A stretch of 64,000 nucleotides of DNA from Azorinus chamasolen (Eukaryota; Mollusca; Bivalvia; Cardiida; Solecurtidae). Shown in pieces: positions 1 through 11,070 of the stretch. The position numbers and the translations under genes were made by a program. Each line of letters opens with the position of its first letter. The stretch's first letter is position 1. Under the pieces are notes generated by a model that ran no database searches, was not told the DNA's origin, and saw only the letters and a list, made by a program, of their open reading frames with translations. The DNA lies in NCBI GenBank assembly GCA_963576725.1, contig OY755242.1, forward strand, positions 58,262,480 to 58,326,479, in the 5' to 3' direction.

Positions 1-12
1 ATTTGCCCTAAA

Positions 13-216
13 CAGTGAAACCCCTCTAAACTGGAAGCTGAATTTGGCATAAATATCGATCTTGGAGACAGGTAGCAGCTTAATGCAGGGTGAAAGTCAT
101 GCAGAAAGTTCCTCTAGGAGCTTTCTGTATGACCTTCACCCTGCATTAAGCAGCCACGTGTCTTAAAGTATCTAAATTCTTCTCTCATAGAATTCCGGTT
201 TAGAGGGGTTTTACTG
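13..216. mobile_element. A-family palindromic MITE (pogo/mariner-like)
   Basis: Ends CAGTGAAACCCCTCTAAAC and GTTTAGAGGGGTTTTACTG are inverted. The interior palindrome carries CTTAATGCAGGGTGAAAGTC and its complement. Other copies show TA target duplications. Confidence 0.8.
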
Positions 217-221
217 TATGT

Positions 222-257
222 AAATTGGAACATTGTAGCCGTTTTTTAAAGTCTATG

Positions 258-312
<55 letters not shown>

Positions 313-345
313 CTCCATTAGCAAACAGAGCAGACCCTGACCAGA
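222..345. mobile_element. B-family MITE fragment interrupted by an (AT)n expansion
   Basis: GGAACATTGTAGCCGTTTT and CCATTAGCAAACAGAGCAGA match the B interior; between them (260-311) lies a pure AT dinucleotide run of about 25 units. Confidence 0.7.
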
Positions 346-437
346 CTGGTATTCCCTGTGTTTTTGTTATTTCACTTTCATGTTGTACCATCGTATATAA
401 AGGTATGGTGACGTCATCAAAGCCCGGTGTTCTGGAC

Positions 438-676
438 CACAGGTGCTAGGCGTGTGGCCATTTCACAAATACTACTTATAAATACCTTCAAATACGTTTA
501 GACATCATAACTTAACATTATAAAAAAAAAAAAATTCGTATAGTATATTACTATAGTAATATACTATACGATTTTTTTTTTTTATTTTTTTTTATAATGC
601 TAAGTTATGATGTCTAAACGTATTTGAAGGTATTTATAAGCAGTATTTGTGAAATGGCCACACGCCTAGCACCTGT
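438..676. mobile_element. foldback element with 9-bp target duplication
   Basis: Arms of about 115 bp starting ACAGGTGCTAGGCGTG (439) and ending with its reverse complement at 676 meet at an AT-rich centre near 560. The whole is almost a perfect palindrome. GTTCTGGAC flanks it at 429-437 and 677-685, a 9-bp direct repeat typical of Mutator-like insertions. Non-coding. Confidence 0.85.
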
Positions 677-1025
677 GTTCTGGACGGGAGTTGGCAGGAG
701 CCGTTCCGCTAATAAGTGTTTTGTTTGTGTAGTCGCTCTTGTTCAACATGACACTTGTCTGAAAAAAAAAAGATTTTGTACATTAAGAAGACAATGGAAA
801 CTAGAATTGTGTCCAAAGAACTTTGAAGATCCAATTTACATTTGACAATGTAGTTAGAGTATGGCTATCACTCTAGTGTTACTGAGTGACAATAACAATA
901 CCATCTCCTGTGCGTATATTCGCATGACGATCAATCATCCAACCATCTAATCTCTGACAAAAAGTTTTCAAGTTGAATTTTCGTAGAATATAAACAAGTA
1001 TGATTGAAGGTCAGAATCACTGAGT

Positions 1026-1148
1026 GACGGACGGACAGACTGACAGACAGACGGACACAGGGACATCAGAATACACCAACTTCAGAAGTGTGTGTGTATG
1101 TGTGTGTGTGCGTGCATGCGTGCGTGCGCGCTTGCGTGTGTGTGCGTG

Positions 1149-1203
<55 letters not shown>

Positions 1204-1261
1204 GCGCGCGTGCGTGCGTGCGTGCGTGCGCGCGCGCTTGTGTGTGTGTGAGCGTGTGCGT
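1026..1261. repeat. compound microsatellite: ACGG/ACAG then TG/TGCG
   Basis: GACGGACGGACAGACTGACA grades after 1088 into (TG)n interspersed with TGCG. Frames of repeated Cys-Val here are artefacts. Confidence 0.95.
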
Positions 1262-1279
1262 TGGGGGGGGGGGGGGGGG
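1262..1279. repeat. poly-G run
   Basis: About 18 consecutive G residues at the end of the TG-rich tract. Length may be unreliable in the assembly. Confidence 0.85.
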
Positions 1280-1348
1280 TTAACCTTTTAAATGTTGATT
1301 TTTTAAAGTTGAATGACCCAAGAGTGTTTAATTATAGAGTCCATTTAG

Positions 1349-1500
1349 TAACAAGAAGGTTATGATGACCTCGTATCGCTCACCTGATTAATAGATCTCA
1401 TTTAACCTATTTATGCAAATGCAACGGACAGGAATGATTTATACAAATTTGATAGAGATTCACCTACAAATCATTCCTCCGACATTTAGTGAAACTCCGG
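1349..1500. repeat. C-family dispersed repeat (ATCGCTCACC type)
   Basis: AACAAGAAGGTTATGATGAC then CTCGTATCGCTCACCTG is a copy of a dispersed repeat also seen at 24251; the boundary on the right is unclear. Confidence 0.5.
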
Positions 1501-1514
1501 TAAGTGGTTTTGGA

Positions 1515-1592
1515 AGACTTTGAGAGCCGTCTAATCTGGGTCTACTCTGTTTGCAAATGTGTGAAAAGGCGTTTGTATGAAAAAGGGGTAAA
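1515..1592. mobile_element. B-family MITE right-end fragment
   Basis: GAGCCGTCTAATCTGGGTCT...CGTTTGTATGAAAAAGGGG, the right arm only. Confidence 0.6.
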
Positions 1593-1708
1593 CCTTGACT
1601 CGATATATTATCACATACATATTATCTGCCCTTGGTTGACACTGTTTGCAATGGACTAAATCTCTCTTTCTCAGACGAGTGTCTCATACTTTGAACGCAG
1701 AAAATGCA

Positions 1709-1800
1709 CATAGATAGATAGATTTATTTCAATATCCAGCAACAAGACAATAGTTAACAACACATACATATTTTAAAATTATGACACTATAAAAACAAAA
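1709..1800 (-). mobile_element. retroposon 3' end with (ATAG)n tail, minus orientation
   Basis: ATAGATAGATAGATTTATTT is the reverse of an AAATAAAT(CTAT)n end, typical of short-tailed LINE or SINE copies. The 5' limit cannot be set. Confidence 0.4.
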
Positions 1801-2470
1801 GCTCCATATGTCGGAGCATTATATGCCCAAAGTATGTGCTGTCAAAACATGCACAATGTTTATAAATATGGGGGCGGCTCAAGTTATCGAGTTATTAAGC
1901 GAACAATGTTTTTGAGTTGATGACCACTGTGGCCTTGACCTTTTACCGGCTGACCTCAAAATCAATAGGGATTATCTACTTGCCATGAACAACCATCCTA
2001 CTAAGTATGAAGACAGCACACGCGATAGTCATCAAGTTATTGACCGTTCCAAAGCGGTACTTCCACCCCTATTGTTTGTTTGTTTTGTCTTTGTGCGTCT
2101 CTTTGTTTTTGCTGTGCTTTCTTATGGGGCTGTTCGGATGGCTATTTGCTTTGTACGTAGTGTTTCCTGCTTGACTCATATTTGTGCATACATTATAATA
2201 TACCAATTTAACTGCATTCATATACACACATACAGTCCAAATTAGATCTTATGGCACATCTATTGTTATCAGTGTTTACAAATATTACAGGTATAAACAC
2301 TGTAGGTACAAGGGCACAATTTAAGATGTTTAAACAAGTCTCTACAGGTACAGATAGACCAACTTATTTTGGAACAAAACATGACCTACTCTAATGTAAA
2401 CAAAACGAAGCGATTACAGCGCTTCTTTATTTTTAAAAGCCTTAGCAAGCCGCAAATTTTTCAACATAGT

Positions 2471-2535
2471 TGTCTTGGTGCAATGGATATGTATATGGAC
2501 TTGCATGTGGCGGTCTTAAGTTCGATTCTTACCAG
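2471..2535 (+). other. tRNA-like sequence (plus)
   Basis: TGGTGCAATGGATATG (A-box-like) and AAGTTCGATTCTTACC (B-box-like) at tRNA spacing. Degenerate, part of the same inverted-repeat element. Confidence 0.4.
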
Positions 2536-2696
2536 TGACTAATATTTTTTTCATTAAAATACTGTCCGTACAAAACAACAATAAATATTAATAATAACAT
2601 ATAATAATTATTAACAAAATATAAACATATACTTGAAAAAGAAAAAACATTAAAAAGAAAATTACAAATAGCATCCGTAAAAAAAGTTAACTGCAT

Positions 2697-2767
2697 AGCT
2701 TGAGATTCGAACCCACGATCCCCTGTTTACAAGACTAGGTACATATCCATTAGACCAAAGCCCAGTA
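2697..2767 (-). other. tRNA-like sequence (minus)
   Basis: The reverse strand reads TGGTCTAATGGAT (A-box-like) then GGGTTCGAATCTC (B-box-like) about 40 bp on. Acceptor stem pairing is not convincing. Confidence 0.45.
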
Positions 2768-2879
2768 CACAATATGTGGCGAGTTACTAAAGTGTGTTGC
2801 CTGGCCAGTACTTTTGTGCTGTTATGTAAACAACAAAATAACAACAAGTCTCAATATAGCGTGGTTTACCTGTATAGTG

Positions 2880-2950
2880 GCCGGGTAACCGAGTGGCAAT
2901 ATCAGTCGCTATGATGACAATGGTTGTTGGTTCGAATCTCACTGTAGGCA
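2880..2950 (+). other. tRNA-like sequence (probably pseudo)
   Basis: GTAACCGAGTGGC (A-box-like) is followed about 40 bp later by GGTTCGAATCTC (B-box-like). An inverted homologue is at 3227-3312. The cloverleaf is poor, so this is a tRNA-derived repeat rather than a gene. Confidence 0.45.
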
Positions 2951-3226
2951 AAACTTTTGTCTTGATGTTTTTTTAGTTTTATATTTGGAATGGGCTTTCA
3001 TTTTGTTTTCATTTTATATTTTTTGGAGTGGGTGTATACATTTTTTTTCAAAACATGTTGGGTTTGTGCCTTGTGGTAATTCTTGAAATAACACATTTGA
3101 CTTGCAACTATGGCCAAGCACGCTCGCAGAGGGTCGTTCTGAATACACAGGAAAAAGAAATATAGATATAAAAAGAAATAAAAGTAAACAGAATAAATAA
3201 TAAAAAAGAAATAATTTTTTTGCCTA

Positions 3227-3312
3227 CAGTGAGATTCGAACCAACAACCACAAAAATATTCAATATTCTGTGTCATCATAGCGACTGATATTACCACTCG
3301 GCTACACGGCCA
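3227..3312 (-). other. tRNA-like sequence (minus), inverted partner of 2880-2950
   Basis: The reverse strand has GTAGCCGAGTGG and GGTTCGAATCTC with the same spacing class. It lies just inside the right inverted arm. Confidence 0.45.
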
Positions 3313-3465
3313 CTATAGATATAGAGACTTGTTTAAACATCTTTGATTGTGTCGTTGTACCTCCAGTGTTTATACCTGCAGTGTTTGTAAACAATGATAA
3401 CAATAGGTGTGCCATAAGATCTTACTTTACCTGTACACAAAGACAATCAAACATTCTTATTTTTT

Positions 3466-4992
3466 ATGCCCCCAAAGGCGGGCATATAGTGATCGCATTT
3501 TCCGTCATTCCGTCTGTCCGTCTGTCCGTCTGTCCGTCTGTCCGTCCGTCCGTCCGTCTGTCCGTCTGTCCGTCTGTCCGTCCGTCTGTCCTTCCGTCCC
3601 AAATTCGTGTCCGGTCTGTAACTTCTTCATCTATAAATGGATTTCAATATAACTTGGCACAAATGTTCACCAGACAGAGACGATGTGTCGCGTTCAACTC
3701 CCTGGTCCATGGGTCAAAGGTCAAGGTCACAGGGTACAATTACTTTGTCACAAATTTCGTGTCCGGTCTGTAACTTCTTCATCTATCGATGGATTTCAAT
3801 ATAACTTGCCACAAATGTTCACCACACAAAGACGATGTGTCGCGTTCAACTCCCAGGTCCATGGGTCAAAGGTCAAGGTCACAGGGTACAATTACTTTGT
3901 CACAAATTTCGTGTCCGGTCTGCAACTTCTTCATCTATCGATGGATTTCAATATAACTTGCCACAAATGTTCACCACACAAAGACGATGTGTCGCGTTCA
4001 ACTCCCAGGTCCATGGGTCAAAGGTCAAGGTCACAGGGTACAATTACTTTGTCACAAATTTCGTGTCCGGTCTGCAACTTCTTCATCTATCAATGGATTT
4101 CAATATAACTTGGCACAAATGTTCACCACACAAAGACGATGTGTCGCGTTCAACTCCCAGGTCCATGGGTCAAAGGTCAAGGTCACAGGGTACAATTACT
4201 TTGTCACAAATTTCGTGTCCGGTCTGTAACTTCTTCATCTATCAATGGATTTCAATATAACTTGCCACAAATGTTCACCAGACAGAGACGATGTGTCGCG
4301 TTCAACTCCCTGGTCCATGGGTCAAAGGTCAAGGTCACAAGGTACAATTACTTTGTCACAAATTCCGTGTCCGGTCTGTAACTTCTTCATCTATCGATGG
4401 ATTTCAATACAACTTGCCATAAATGTTCACCACACAAAGACGATGTGTAGCGTTCAACTCCCAGGTCCATGGGTCAAAGGTCAAGGTCACAGGGTACAAT
4501 TACTTTGTCACAAATTTCGTGTCCGGTCTGTAACTTCTTCATCTATCAATGGATTTAAATATAACTTGGCACAAATGTTCACCACACAAAGACGATGTGT
4601 AGCGTTCAACTCCCAGGTCCATGGGTCAAAGGTCAAGGTCACAGGGTACAATTACTTATCACAAATTTCGTGTCCGGTCTGTAACTTCATCTATCAATGG
4701 ATTTCAATATAACTTGCCACAAATGTTCACCAGATAGAGACGATGTGTCGCATTGAACTCCCTGGTCCATGGGTCAAAGGTCAAGGTCACAGGGTACAAT
4801 TACTTTGTCACAAATTTCGTGTCCGGTCTGTAACTTCTTCATCTATCAATGGATTTCAATATAACTTGCCACAAATGTTCACCACACAAAGACGATGTGT
4901 CGCGTTCAGCTCCCTGGTCCATATGTCAAAGGTCAAGGTCACAGAGTACAATTTTTGGGGGCATTTGTCACGTGACTGTGACATCTCTTGTT
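3466..4992 (+). mobile_element. tandem-repeat mobile element (plus), ATGCCCCC...CTCTTGTT
   Basis: Starts ATGCCCCCAAAGGCGGGCAT, then AGTGATCGC, a (TCYG)n tract (about 3507-3600) and about nine tandem units of 152 bp. It closes with TTGGGGGCATTTGTCACGTG and CATCTCTTGTT. The same ends bound the elements at 34155-35490 and (reversed) 25621-27920. ATGCCCCCAAA and TTTGGGGGCAT are subterminal inverted repeats. No protein is encoded; long open frames across the array are repeat artefacts. The class is uncertain, and non-autonomous Helentron-like is my best guess (see findings). Confidence 0.8.
3600..4940 (+). repeat. 152-bp minisatellite, about nine units
   Basis: CGTGTCCGGTCTG recurs near 3606, 3758, 3910, 4062, 4214, 4366, 4518, 4668 and 4819, a 152-bp period with one short unit. 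Each unit contains TCAAAGGTCAAGGTCACAGG, which carries AGGTCA-type half sites. Units alternate between CACACAAAGACG and CAGACAGAGACG variants. Confidence 0.9.
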
Positions 4993-5827
4993 CTTTACTA
5001 ACAGTTGGGTTTGGCAAGGTTTTTCCTTGTCTCAAATGCAACACCCATAACAGAAAAGTTAGCGGAAACTAAGTTCAATAGAGCTCTTCTAAATAGACGT
5101 TCCAGGAGCATGCCTGGCTATACAAACGTGCGTACACTTGGTTGGAAACTTCAAGAATTCAAGGTGACCAAAATACATTTGTACATTAAAACTTGATGCC
5201 CAACGAAGGTAAAGCGCTAGATCTAGACATTCGTAGACTTTTCAAATCAAGTTTCCTACATGGACCCGTTTCATTTGCGCTCAGTGTCTATATACGTGTA
5301 CTTTTTTTTTAACTATTGTTCAAATCTCAGGGAGTTTTTTATAGTCAATTTGAACTCAGGAGTATTTCCTTTTGAAACAAACTAAGTTTTCCACCGTTAT
5401 GCAGGTTATCGTGACATAATTGCCAGTTGTACATTGTGTGCGTCGGTCTGTGATCAGGATACTAGATGTTTTACAATTTTAAAATTAAACTATGCAACGC
5501 ATAGACTAATTGAATATGCATAACTGAATACGCAATACACAAAAGATTGAGCAGGTGATAATTTTAAATTGAACATGGTACTTTCGAATTCATAGTTGTC
5601 CCAGCACAAATGCTGGATCCTACCTCTAAGTTTCATCGAAATGCAAACTATTGATACCAGGACTGTATGTTAATATAGCATAATTCTTTGAAAAGTCGAT
5701 AGCATGTTTCTAGAGACAGGCTTATGTTTTTAGTTTGTTTGCTTTAAAATGTATTTAGAGAAGAGAATATATAAAAATATAAAGAATATGAATAAAAAAT
5801 ATACTAGAATCTTTTTTCTATTTACAT

Positions 5828-5908
5828 TTGGTTTTGACGGGATTAGAACCAAGGAAGTCGGGATTCATAGACGCAGCTCTTTCCCCTCGGCCACCGCTTT
5901 GGTCCCAA
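5828..5908 (-). other. tRNA-Ser/Leu-like sequence (minus), probably pseudo or SINE head
   Basis: The reverse strand reads GCGGTGGCCGAGGGG (A-box of class II tRNAs), a long variable-region-like stretch, then TTGGTTCTAATCCCGTC (B-box-like with T for C). The isoacceptor cannot be assigned. Confidence 0.5.
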
Positions 5909-6104
5909 TATATAAGGGTTACATTGTTCTATTTATACGCTATAAAGGTGTGAAAAGCAACAACTACTTGTGAACGTACATACTTAATATGCAAATCATA
6001 CAGACCCATTTTTCATGAAAACTCCAAGAATAAAATGAATAGATATTACCAATGACATACTGTCAATCCAGACGCCTTTGTTCAAACTGCATGGTGTCCT
6101 TTTA

Positions 6105-6200
6105 CAACAGAAGTCCGACATAAGGTCGTCGGATTCTGAAAGTCCCATACCCTTCCTGTGGTATTTACAGAAGTCCGATATATGGTCGTCGGATTCTGAG
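6105..6200 (+). repeat. two ~60-bp direct repeats
   Basis: CAGAAGTCCGA..TA.GGTCGTCGGATTCTGA occurs twice. Confidence 0.75.
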
Positions 6201-6203
6201 TTA

Positions 6204-6412
6204 AATGCCCCGTTTACCTAGTCACTAATATCCTTTGCAAACAGTGAAGACCCAGGTAAGAAGGCTCATAGAGGAGCCCTCTCATCAGGATCTGTACTGT
6301 TTGTCATGTTACACTTTTGTTTGGAAAAGTCCCTAAATATTAACCATAAGCTCATTTTAGCTTGACTTTTTTGGAACAGCCCATTTGAAAAGTCAGCGTT
6401 GTAATGGTTAGG
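6204..6412. mobile_element. H-family palindromic MITE
   Basis: CTAGTCACTAATATCC...CATAGAGGAGCCCTCTCATCA...TTTGTCATGTTACACTTTT...AAAAGTCAGCGTTGTAATGG. Same family as 17820-18015 and the parent of the 41-bp array at 30817. Confidence 0.7.
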
Positions 6413-6743
6413 TAGACTAAAGTAACATGTTAGATTTTTTCGTATGTACCTTTGCAGATCATGATACAATTGTTGGAGGTACATAAAATAGACACATAAC
6501 ACTAAAAGAATTATTTGATTATAACAGCCACGGTTGATATTTCGATACACTTTCAACATTTTGTGAACTACTATGAAATATCGAACATCAATGGTACTAT
6601 TTCTGGGGTAGAACGAAATTTCAAATGCAGAAATTCGATTCCATTGCGACATTAAAATGATTCCTGATGTATTTTATCAACGGTCGTGCGACGTTGTTGC
6701 TAAGATCTGGTTTGAAAGAAATAGAATTTCAAAAATACATGTA

Positions 6744-6953
6744 CGGTAAAACCCCTCTAAACCAAACGTTAAATTCAGTATAAATATCAGTCTTGAAGAC
6801 AGGTGGCAGATTAATGCAGGGTGAAAATCATGCAGAAATCCCTTCCTTCCCGGACCTTTTCTGCATGACTTTCACCCTGCATTAAGCAGCCACCTGCCTA
6901 AAAAGTATCTAAATTCTTATCTACTAGAATTCGGGTTAAAAGGAGTTTTACTG
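6744..6953. mobile_element. A-family palindromic MITE
   Basis: CGGTAAAACCCCTCTAAACC...TTTTACTG flanked by TA on both sides (6742-6743, 6954-6955). The central ATGCAGGGTGAAA palindrome is intact. Confidence 0.85.
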
Positions 6954-7212
6954 TATTGTAAAAGGGGACAAATCTATATTTTAATGTATTTCAGAGATTT
7001 AGCAGTGATACCCTAACTATCCTATGTATTTTGACAAACACACTTATGCAAATAGTGCAGACCCAGATCAAACACCTCCTTGATGGGCCCCGTTTGAAGG
7101 GTTTTCACTATTTGCTACTACATATGTCTGTTTAATCTAAAGTTGCAAAATTGTTTCCAAACTGACTTATTCAGCTGTACAAACTGGTAGAGAGGAGACA
7201 CTGTTGCTAGAA

Positions 7213-7421
7213 CACTTACTCCTTCCCTTCATATAAATGTTTGTCACGCGTTTGTAAACAGAGTAGACCCAGATCAGATGGATCCTATAGGAATCGTCTG
7301 ATCAGGGTCTGCTCTGTTTGCTAATGAAATTTGAAAGATCTTTTCTTTACTTTCTTAAATGGCTACTAATTTCCACTTTTCATATTTCATTATAACTATT
7401 TTGTCCATGAATATACATAGA
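7213..7421. mobile_element. B-family MITE, reversed copy
   Basis: CACTTACTCCTTCCCTTCAT, core AAACAGAGTAGACCCAGATC, then the reversed B interior TTATAACTATTTTGTCCATG. Confidence 0.65.
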
Positions 7422-7626
7422 ACTGGGAAAGGGAAATTAGAGTTGTCATAAATCAGAAATTTCTGGCATATTTTTGGTACTGACCAAGTAATGGTCAGAA
7501 TAATCTGGGGTCCAATCTAGACCTACAGTGTTCTCATTCAACGATAATGGTGAAATCGCTTATCCTAAACGAATCGGAAGTAGGTACAAATACAATAGAT
7601 CAGACTTATATTGACAGAATGGTAAG

Positions 7627-7932
<306 letters not shown>

Positions 7933-8038
7933 TTGGGGAAGTTAGTAGGGAGGATGTCACGGAGAAAGAAGCGATATATTAAAACTTCCAGTGGTTGACA
8001 TAAAATATTTTTAAATACATATACAAAAAGATTACGCA

Positions 8039-8098
8039 TCCGACGGGATTTGATCCCGCGGCGGGCAGGTAAATCTCTGGCTCTATGCAAAGGCGTTC
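8039..8098 (-). other. tRNA-like remnant (minus)
   Basis: The reverse strand ends CGGGATCAAATCCCGTCGG, a clean TPsiC-arm-like hairpin, preceded by GAGCCGAACGCC. It abuts the left arm of the 8098-9172 foldback. Confidence 0.35.
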
Positions 8099-9172
8099 GG
8101 CTCATGAAATATGTCTAAAATAAGTTAAAATGTCCCTAAATTGACGTTTTGTAACATTTGGAGCCGAAAAATAAAGCTTAGGGCGTTTTGAGACAAAGCT
8201 GAATTTTCGTATATTCTATATAAGAGAAAGGCAAATAACTCTTGGGCCATCCGATCCACGGGTGCTCCGCGTTGGCGACAAAGTGCTCGATTTCACTAAA
8301 ATCCCTATTCGGGAGCGAATCTGACTCTCTTTTTTGGTAGATCCTGATGAGAAAGGATAAAACAAGTTCAAATAGAATTTCACATACCAGTGACAATGCA
8401 TACTACTGCCACAGATCCGATTTCCGTATACCTTTTCCAACACTTCAACGCTAACAGACATCACCATTTTGACCAGCAAGCGTCTATTCGAATTGATTTA
8501 GTTAACCGACTTGTCAATTACGTAAACATTCAGATTATGGAACCCTGCTTTCTTCGTGATAGTGCACGGCGAAGTGGGGAACCAGTATGTATTCTTCTGA
8601 GCGCTTGACACTTTAAAAATGAAAGTAGCCGTTTCTGGTCCTCGGAATTGTCCGAAAAGATTTAATCGGATCTGTGGCAATAAAATGCGATATCGCCGGT
8701 ATGTAAGATTCCCTTTGAAAATATTTCATCATTTCTCATTAGTATCTACCAGAAAGAAGCGTCAGATTCGCTCCCGAATAGGGATTTTAGTGAAATCGAG
8801 CAATTTGTCGCCAACTATATCGTTTCCGATTAAATAAAAAACACGCTTTTCTGAAGGTATTTGCACCTCGTACTCGCTAAAACGGAGACAAAGTATGGGA
8901 TATTTGGTACCAGCGTGTAGATAAAACAATTTTCTTTCTATATAATCTTTGTTTTGTGGGAAAATTCCCCTCCGGTCGAAAATAATTGCAGTTGAAGCGG
9001 AGCACCCGAGGATCGGATGGCCTGAGAATTATTTGCCTTTCTCTTATATAGAATATACGAAATTTCAGCTTTGTCTCAAAACGCCCTAAGCTTTATTTTT
9101 CGGCTCCAAATGTTACAAAACGTCAAATTATGGACATTTTAACTTACCGGTATTTTAGACATATTTCATGAG
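8098..9172. mobile_element. 1.07-kb foldback element
   Basis: Outer arms 8098-8272 and 8997-9172 are reverse complements (TCATGAAATATGTCTAAAAT...GGTGCTCCGC). Pairing resumes further in: 8285-8345 with 8750-8815 (CGAATAGGGATTTTAGTGAA) and 8370-8430 with 8650-8720. A loop of roughly 200 bp remains. Short frames in it mirror each other and are not genes. Confidence 0.75.
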
Positions 9173-9296
9173 CCTTACGCCGGTGGCTCTATGTAACGGA
9201 CAGCTCGTTAGACCTCTCGACCACACACTCTGAACTGCAAAACTGCCTTGTTTTATCATACTAACCATGCCTTTAGCTAGTCTGATTTGTTCCTCC

Positions 9297-9371
9297 AATG
9301 AAATCCAAGCATACAACTCCATCTAGTAGTCTATCCCATGAAATCCAAGCTTACAACTCCATCTAAAAAAT
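9297..9371 (+). repeat. two ~40-bp direct repeats
   Basis: ATGAAATCCAAGC followed by TACAACTCCATCTA occurs twice in tandem. Confidence 0.75.
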
Positions 9372-9407
9372 AGAAGTACATGTATCGATATATTTTGTAT
9401 CACAGGG

Positions 9408-9543
9408 GCATTTTTCTATATACGTTCAAATTGACAATCTATATAAGAATAATTGAACACCGTGTTTTATGACCACAGGGGCATTTTTCTATATACGTTC
9501 AAATTGACAATCTTTATAAGAATAATTGAACACCATGTTTTAT
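9408..9543 (+). repeat. two ~70-bp tandem repeats
   Basis: CACAGGGGCATTTTTCTATA...GAACACCRTGTTTTATGA occurs twice, nearly identical. Confidence 0.85.
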
Positions 9544-9585
9544 GATTTTATTGAAAATACACGTTTATTTTAGAGGCTATCACTT

Positions 9586-9817
9586 TAACCAATTCCTCCA
9601 TAGGCTATTTTCGATCCAACCTCTTTGAATAAATCTACCGAAAAGGAGCATTCACTAGATAAAAGGATTTGTTTTAGAATTTTGTAATTTGAAACCATTG
9701 TGATAAATAGAGCATTTGCTCCTATAGGAGCAAATGTTCTATTTATCACAATGGTTTCAATAGGTGACTTTTACATATATAGGCGTAGAAATGCGTATTT
9801 ATGGAGGAAAGGGTTAA
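9586..9817. mobile_element. E-family MITE with an I-type right end
   Basis: Left end TTAACCAATTCCTCCATAGG and core GAAACCATTGTGATAAATAG are E; the right terminus GCGTATTTATGGAGGAAAGG then GTTAA matches family I. Flanked by TTAA-like ends. Confidence 0.75.
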
Positions 9818-9871
9818 CAGATAGACACGCATTTGCAAACAGAGTTGACCCAGATAAAGATAGCCGTCTGA

Positions 9872-10087
9872 TATTATCCTCCCAATTTGACCTGAGACTC
9901 GATTAATTTTCGGCGTGTTTATCGGGACAGTTCGTAATACTCTGTGACAAAAAATAGCAAACCAAAAGCCGGTAATAATCATGTTCCACGAGGGCGCATT
10001 CTTATACCTTCGGAAATTTATCCGAAGATTACCGACGATAATAAACGGAATATGCATGAGTCTCAGGTCAAATTGGGAGGATAATAC
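9872..10087. mobile_element. small foldback nested in a B/I-type MITE core
   Basis: ATTATCCTCCCAATTTGACC (9875) and GGTCAAATTGGGAGGATAAT (10065) are inverted. Outside it the MITE core is split between GATAGCCGTCTG and AGGAGCCGTCTGATTAGG. Confidence 0.7.
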
Positions 10088-10204
10088 CAGGAGCCGTCTG
10101 ATTAGGTATGCTCTATCTGCTGATTGGATGTAATGTGAGTCGATAGTTTATGCCATCGCCAAAAGAATTCCCGTGTTCATATGCCTTCAGGCTATCATCC
10201 GTAG

Positions 10205-10452
10205 CCTTTTCCCTGTTCTATATTTATTCAAATTTTCAATACCTACTGAATAGTCATGGACAAAAAAGTTATGCTGAAATATGGAAAGTGAAACATTGTA
10301 GCCATTTTAGAAACTAAAGAAACAGATCTATCAAATTCCATTAGCAAACCGGGCAGATCCTGATCAGACGGCTCCTATAGAGGTCGTCTGGTCTGGGTCT
10401 ACTCTGTTTGCTAATGCGTGAAAGGCATTTATAATATGAGGGAAAGGGTTAA
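10205..10452. mobile_element. B-family MITE
   Basis: CCTTTTCCCTGTTCTATATT...ATGAGGGAAAGGGTTAA with intact palindromic core CAGACGGCTCC...GTCTGGGTCTACTCTG. Confidence 0.8.
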
Positions 10453-10603
10453 TTACAAGAATATTCATCAGCTAACGCGTTATTGATCTCTATTGCTGTG
10501 CACGTACGTGCATATATGCTTTATATGCCTTTTTAATCAACTACAATAGTCCAACCTCTCTACATTAAACACGCCTTTTCACGCCTTTGCAAACAGAGAA
10601 GAG

Positions 10604-10670
10604 CCAGACTGTAGAATGAGATCTGCCAGACTGTAGAATGAGATCTGCCAGACTGTAGAATGAGATCTGT
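10604..10670 (+). repeat. 22-bp repeat, three copies
   Basis: GCCAGACTGTAGAATGAGAT plus CT occurs three times inside a MITE-like core. Confidence 0.9.
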
Positions 10671-10775
10671 ATTCATTCTTAAGCAAACACCGCACACGAT
10701 CATCGGACGGCTCCTACAAGGGATAGCTCATCTGGCTCTACTCTGTGTGCATTAAAAGTTGGGATCTATGAAATT

Positions 10776-11032
10776 ATTCCTTTCCATATTCTATGTTTAT
10801 TCCAAATTTTAATACCTGTTGGATATTCATGGACAAATAGTTATAATGAAATATGGAAGGTGGAGCAGTGTAGCCATATTTTAGAAAGTAAAGAAACAGA
10901 TTTTTCAAATTCCATCAGCAAACAGAGCTGATATATGACCCTGACTAGACGACTCCTCTAGGTATGGTATGGGATTACATGTACTCTGTTTGCAAATGCG
11001 TGAAAACACGTTTATATGAAGGAAAGGGGTAA
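10776..11032. mobile_element. B-family MITE
   Basis: TTCCTTTCCATATTCTATGT...GAAGGAAAGGGGTAA, interior typical of B. Confidence 0.75.
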
Positions 11033-11070
11033 TCCTAACTCACTCAATCACTTACTTGTTTGTATATTCA

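Larger units (their letters stand above)
2244..3424. mobile_element. inverted-repeat element carrying tRNA-like modules
   Basis: Left arm 2244-2345 and right arm 3322-3424 are reverse complements (AGATCTTATGGCACA...GTTTAAACAAGTCTCT). Between them lie four tRNA-like sequences with A-box and B-box-like motifs in both orientations (2471-2535 plus, 2697-2767 minus, 2880-2950 plus, 3227-3312 minus). No ORF of note. Confidence 0.7.

Noticed and set aside
1985..2245. Hydrophobic 86-codon frame considered as the missing N-terminal transporter exon
   Set aside because: No SLC17 N-terminal motif, no matching donor phase, and it runs into an inverted-repeat element.
3683..4712. Overlapping 80-155-codon frames across 3.6-5.0 kb (and 35233-35604)
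   Set aside because: Products of the 152-bp minisatellite, with the same peptide shifted between units.
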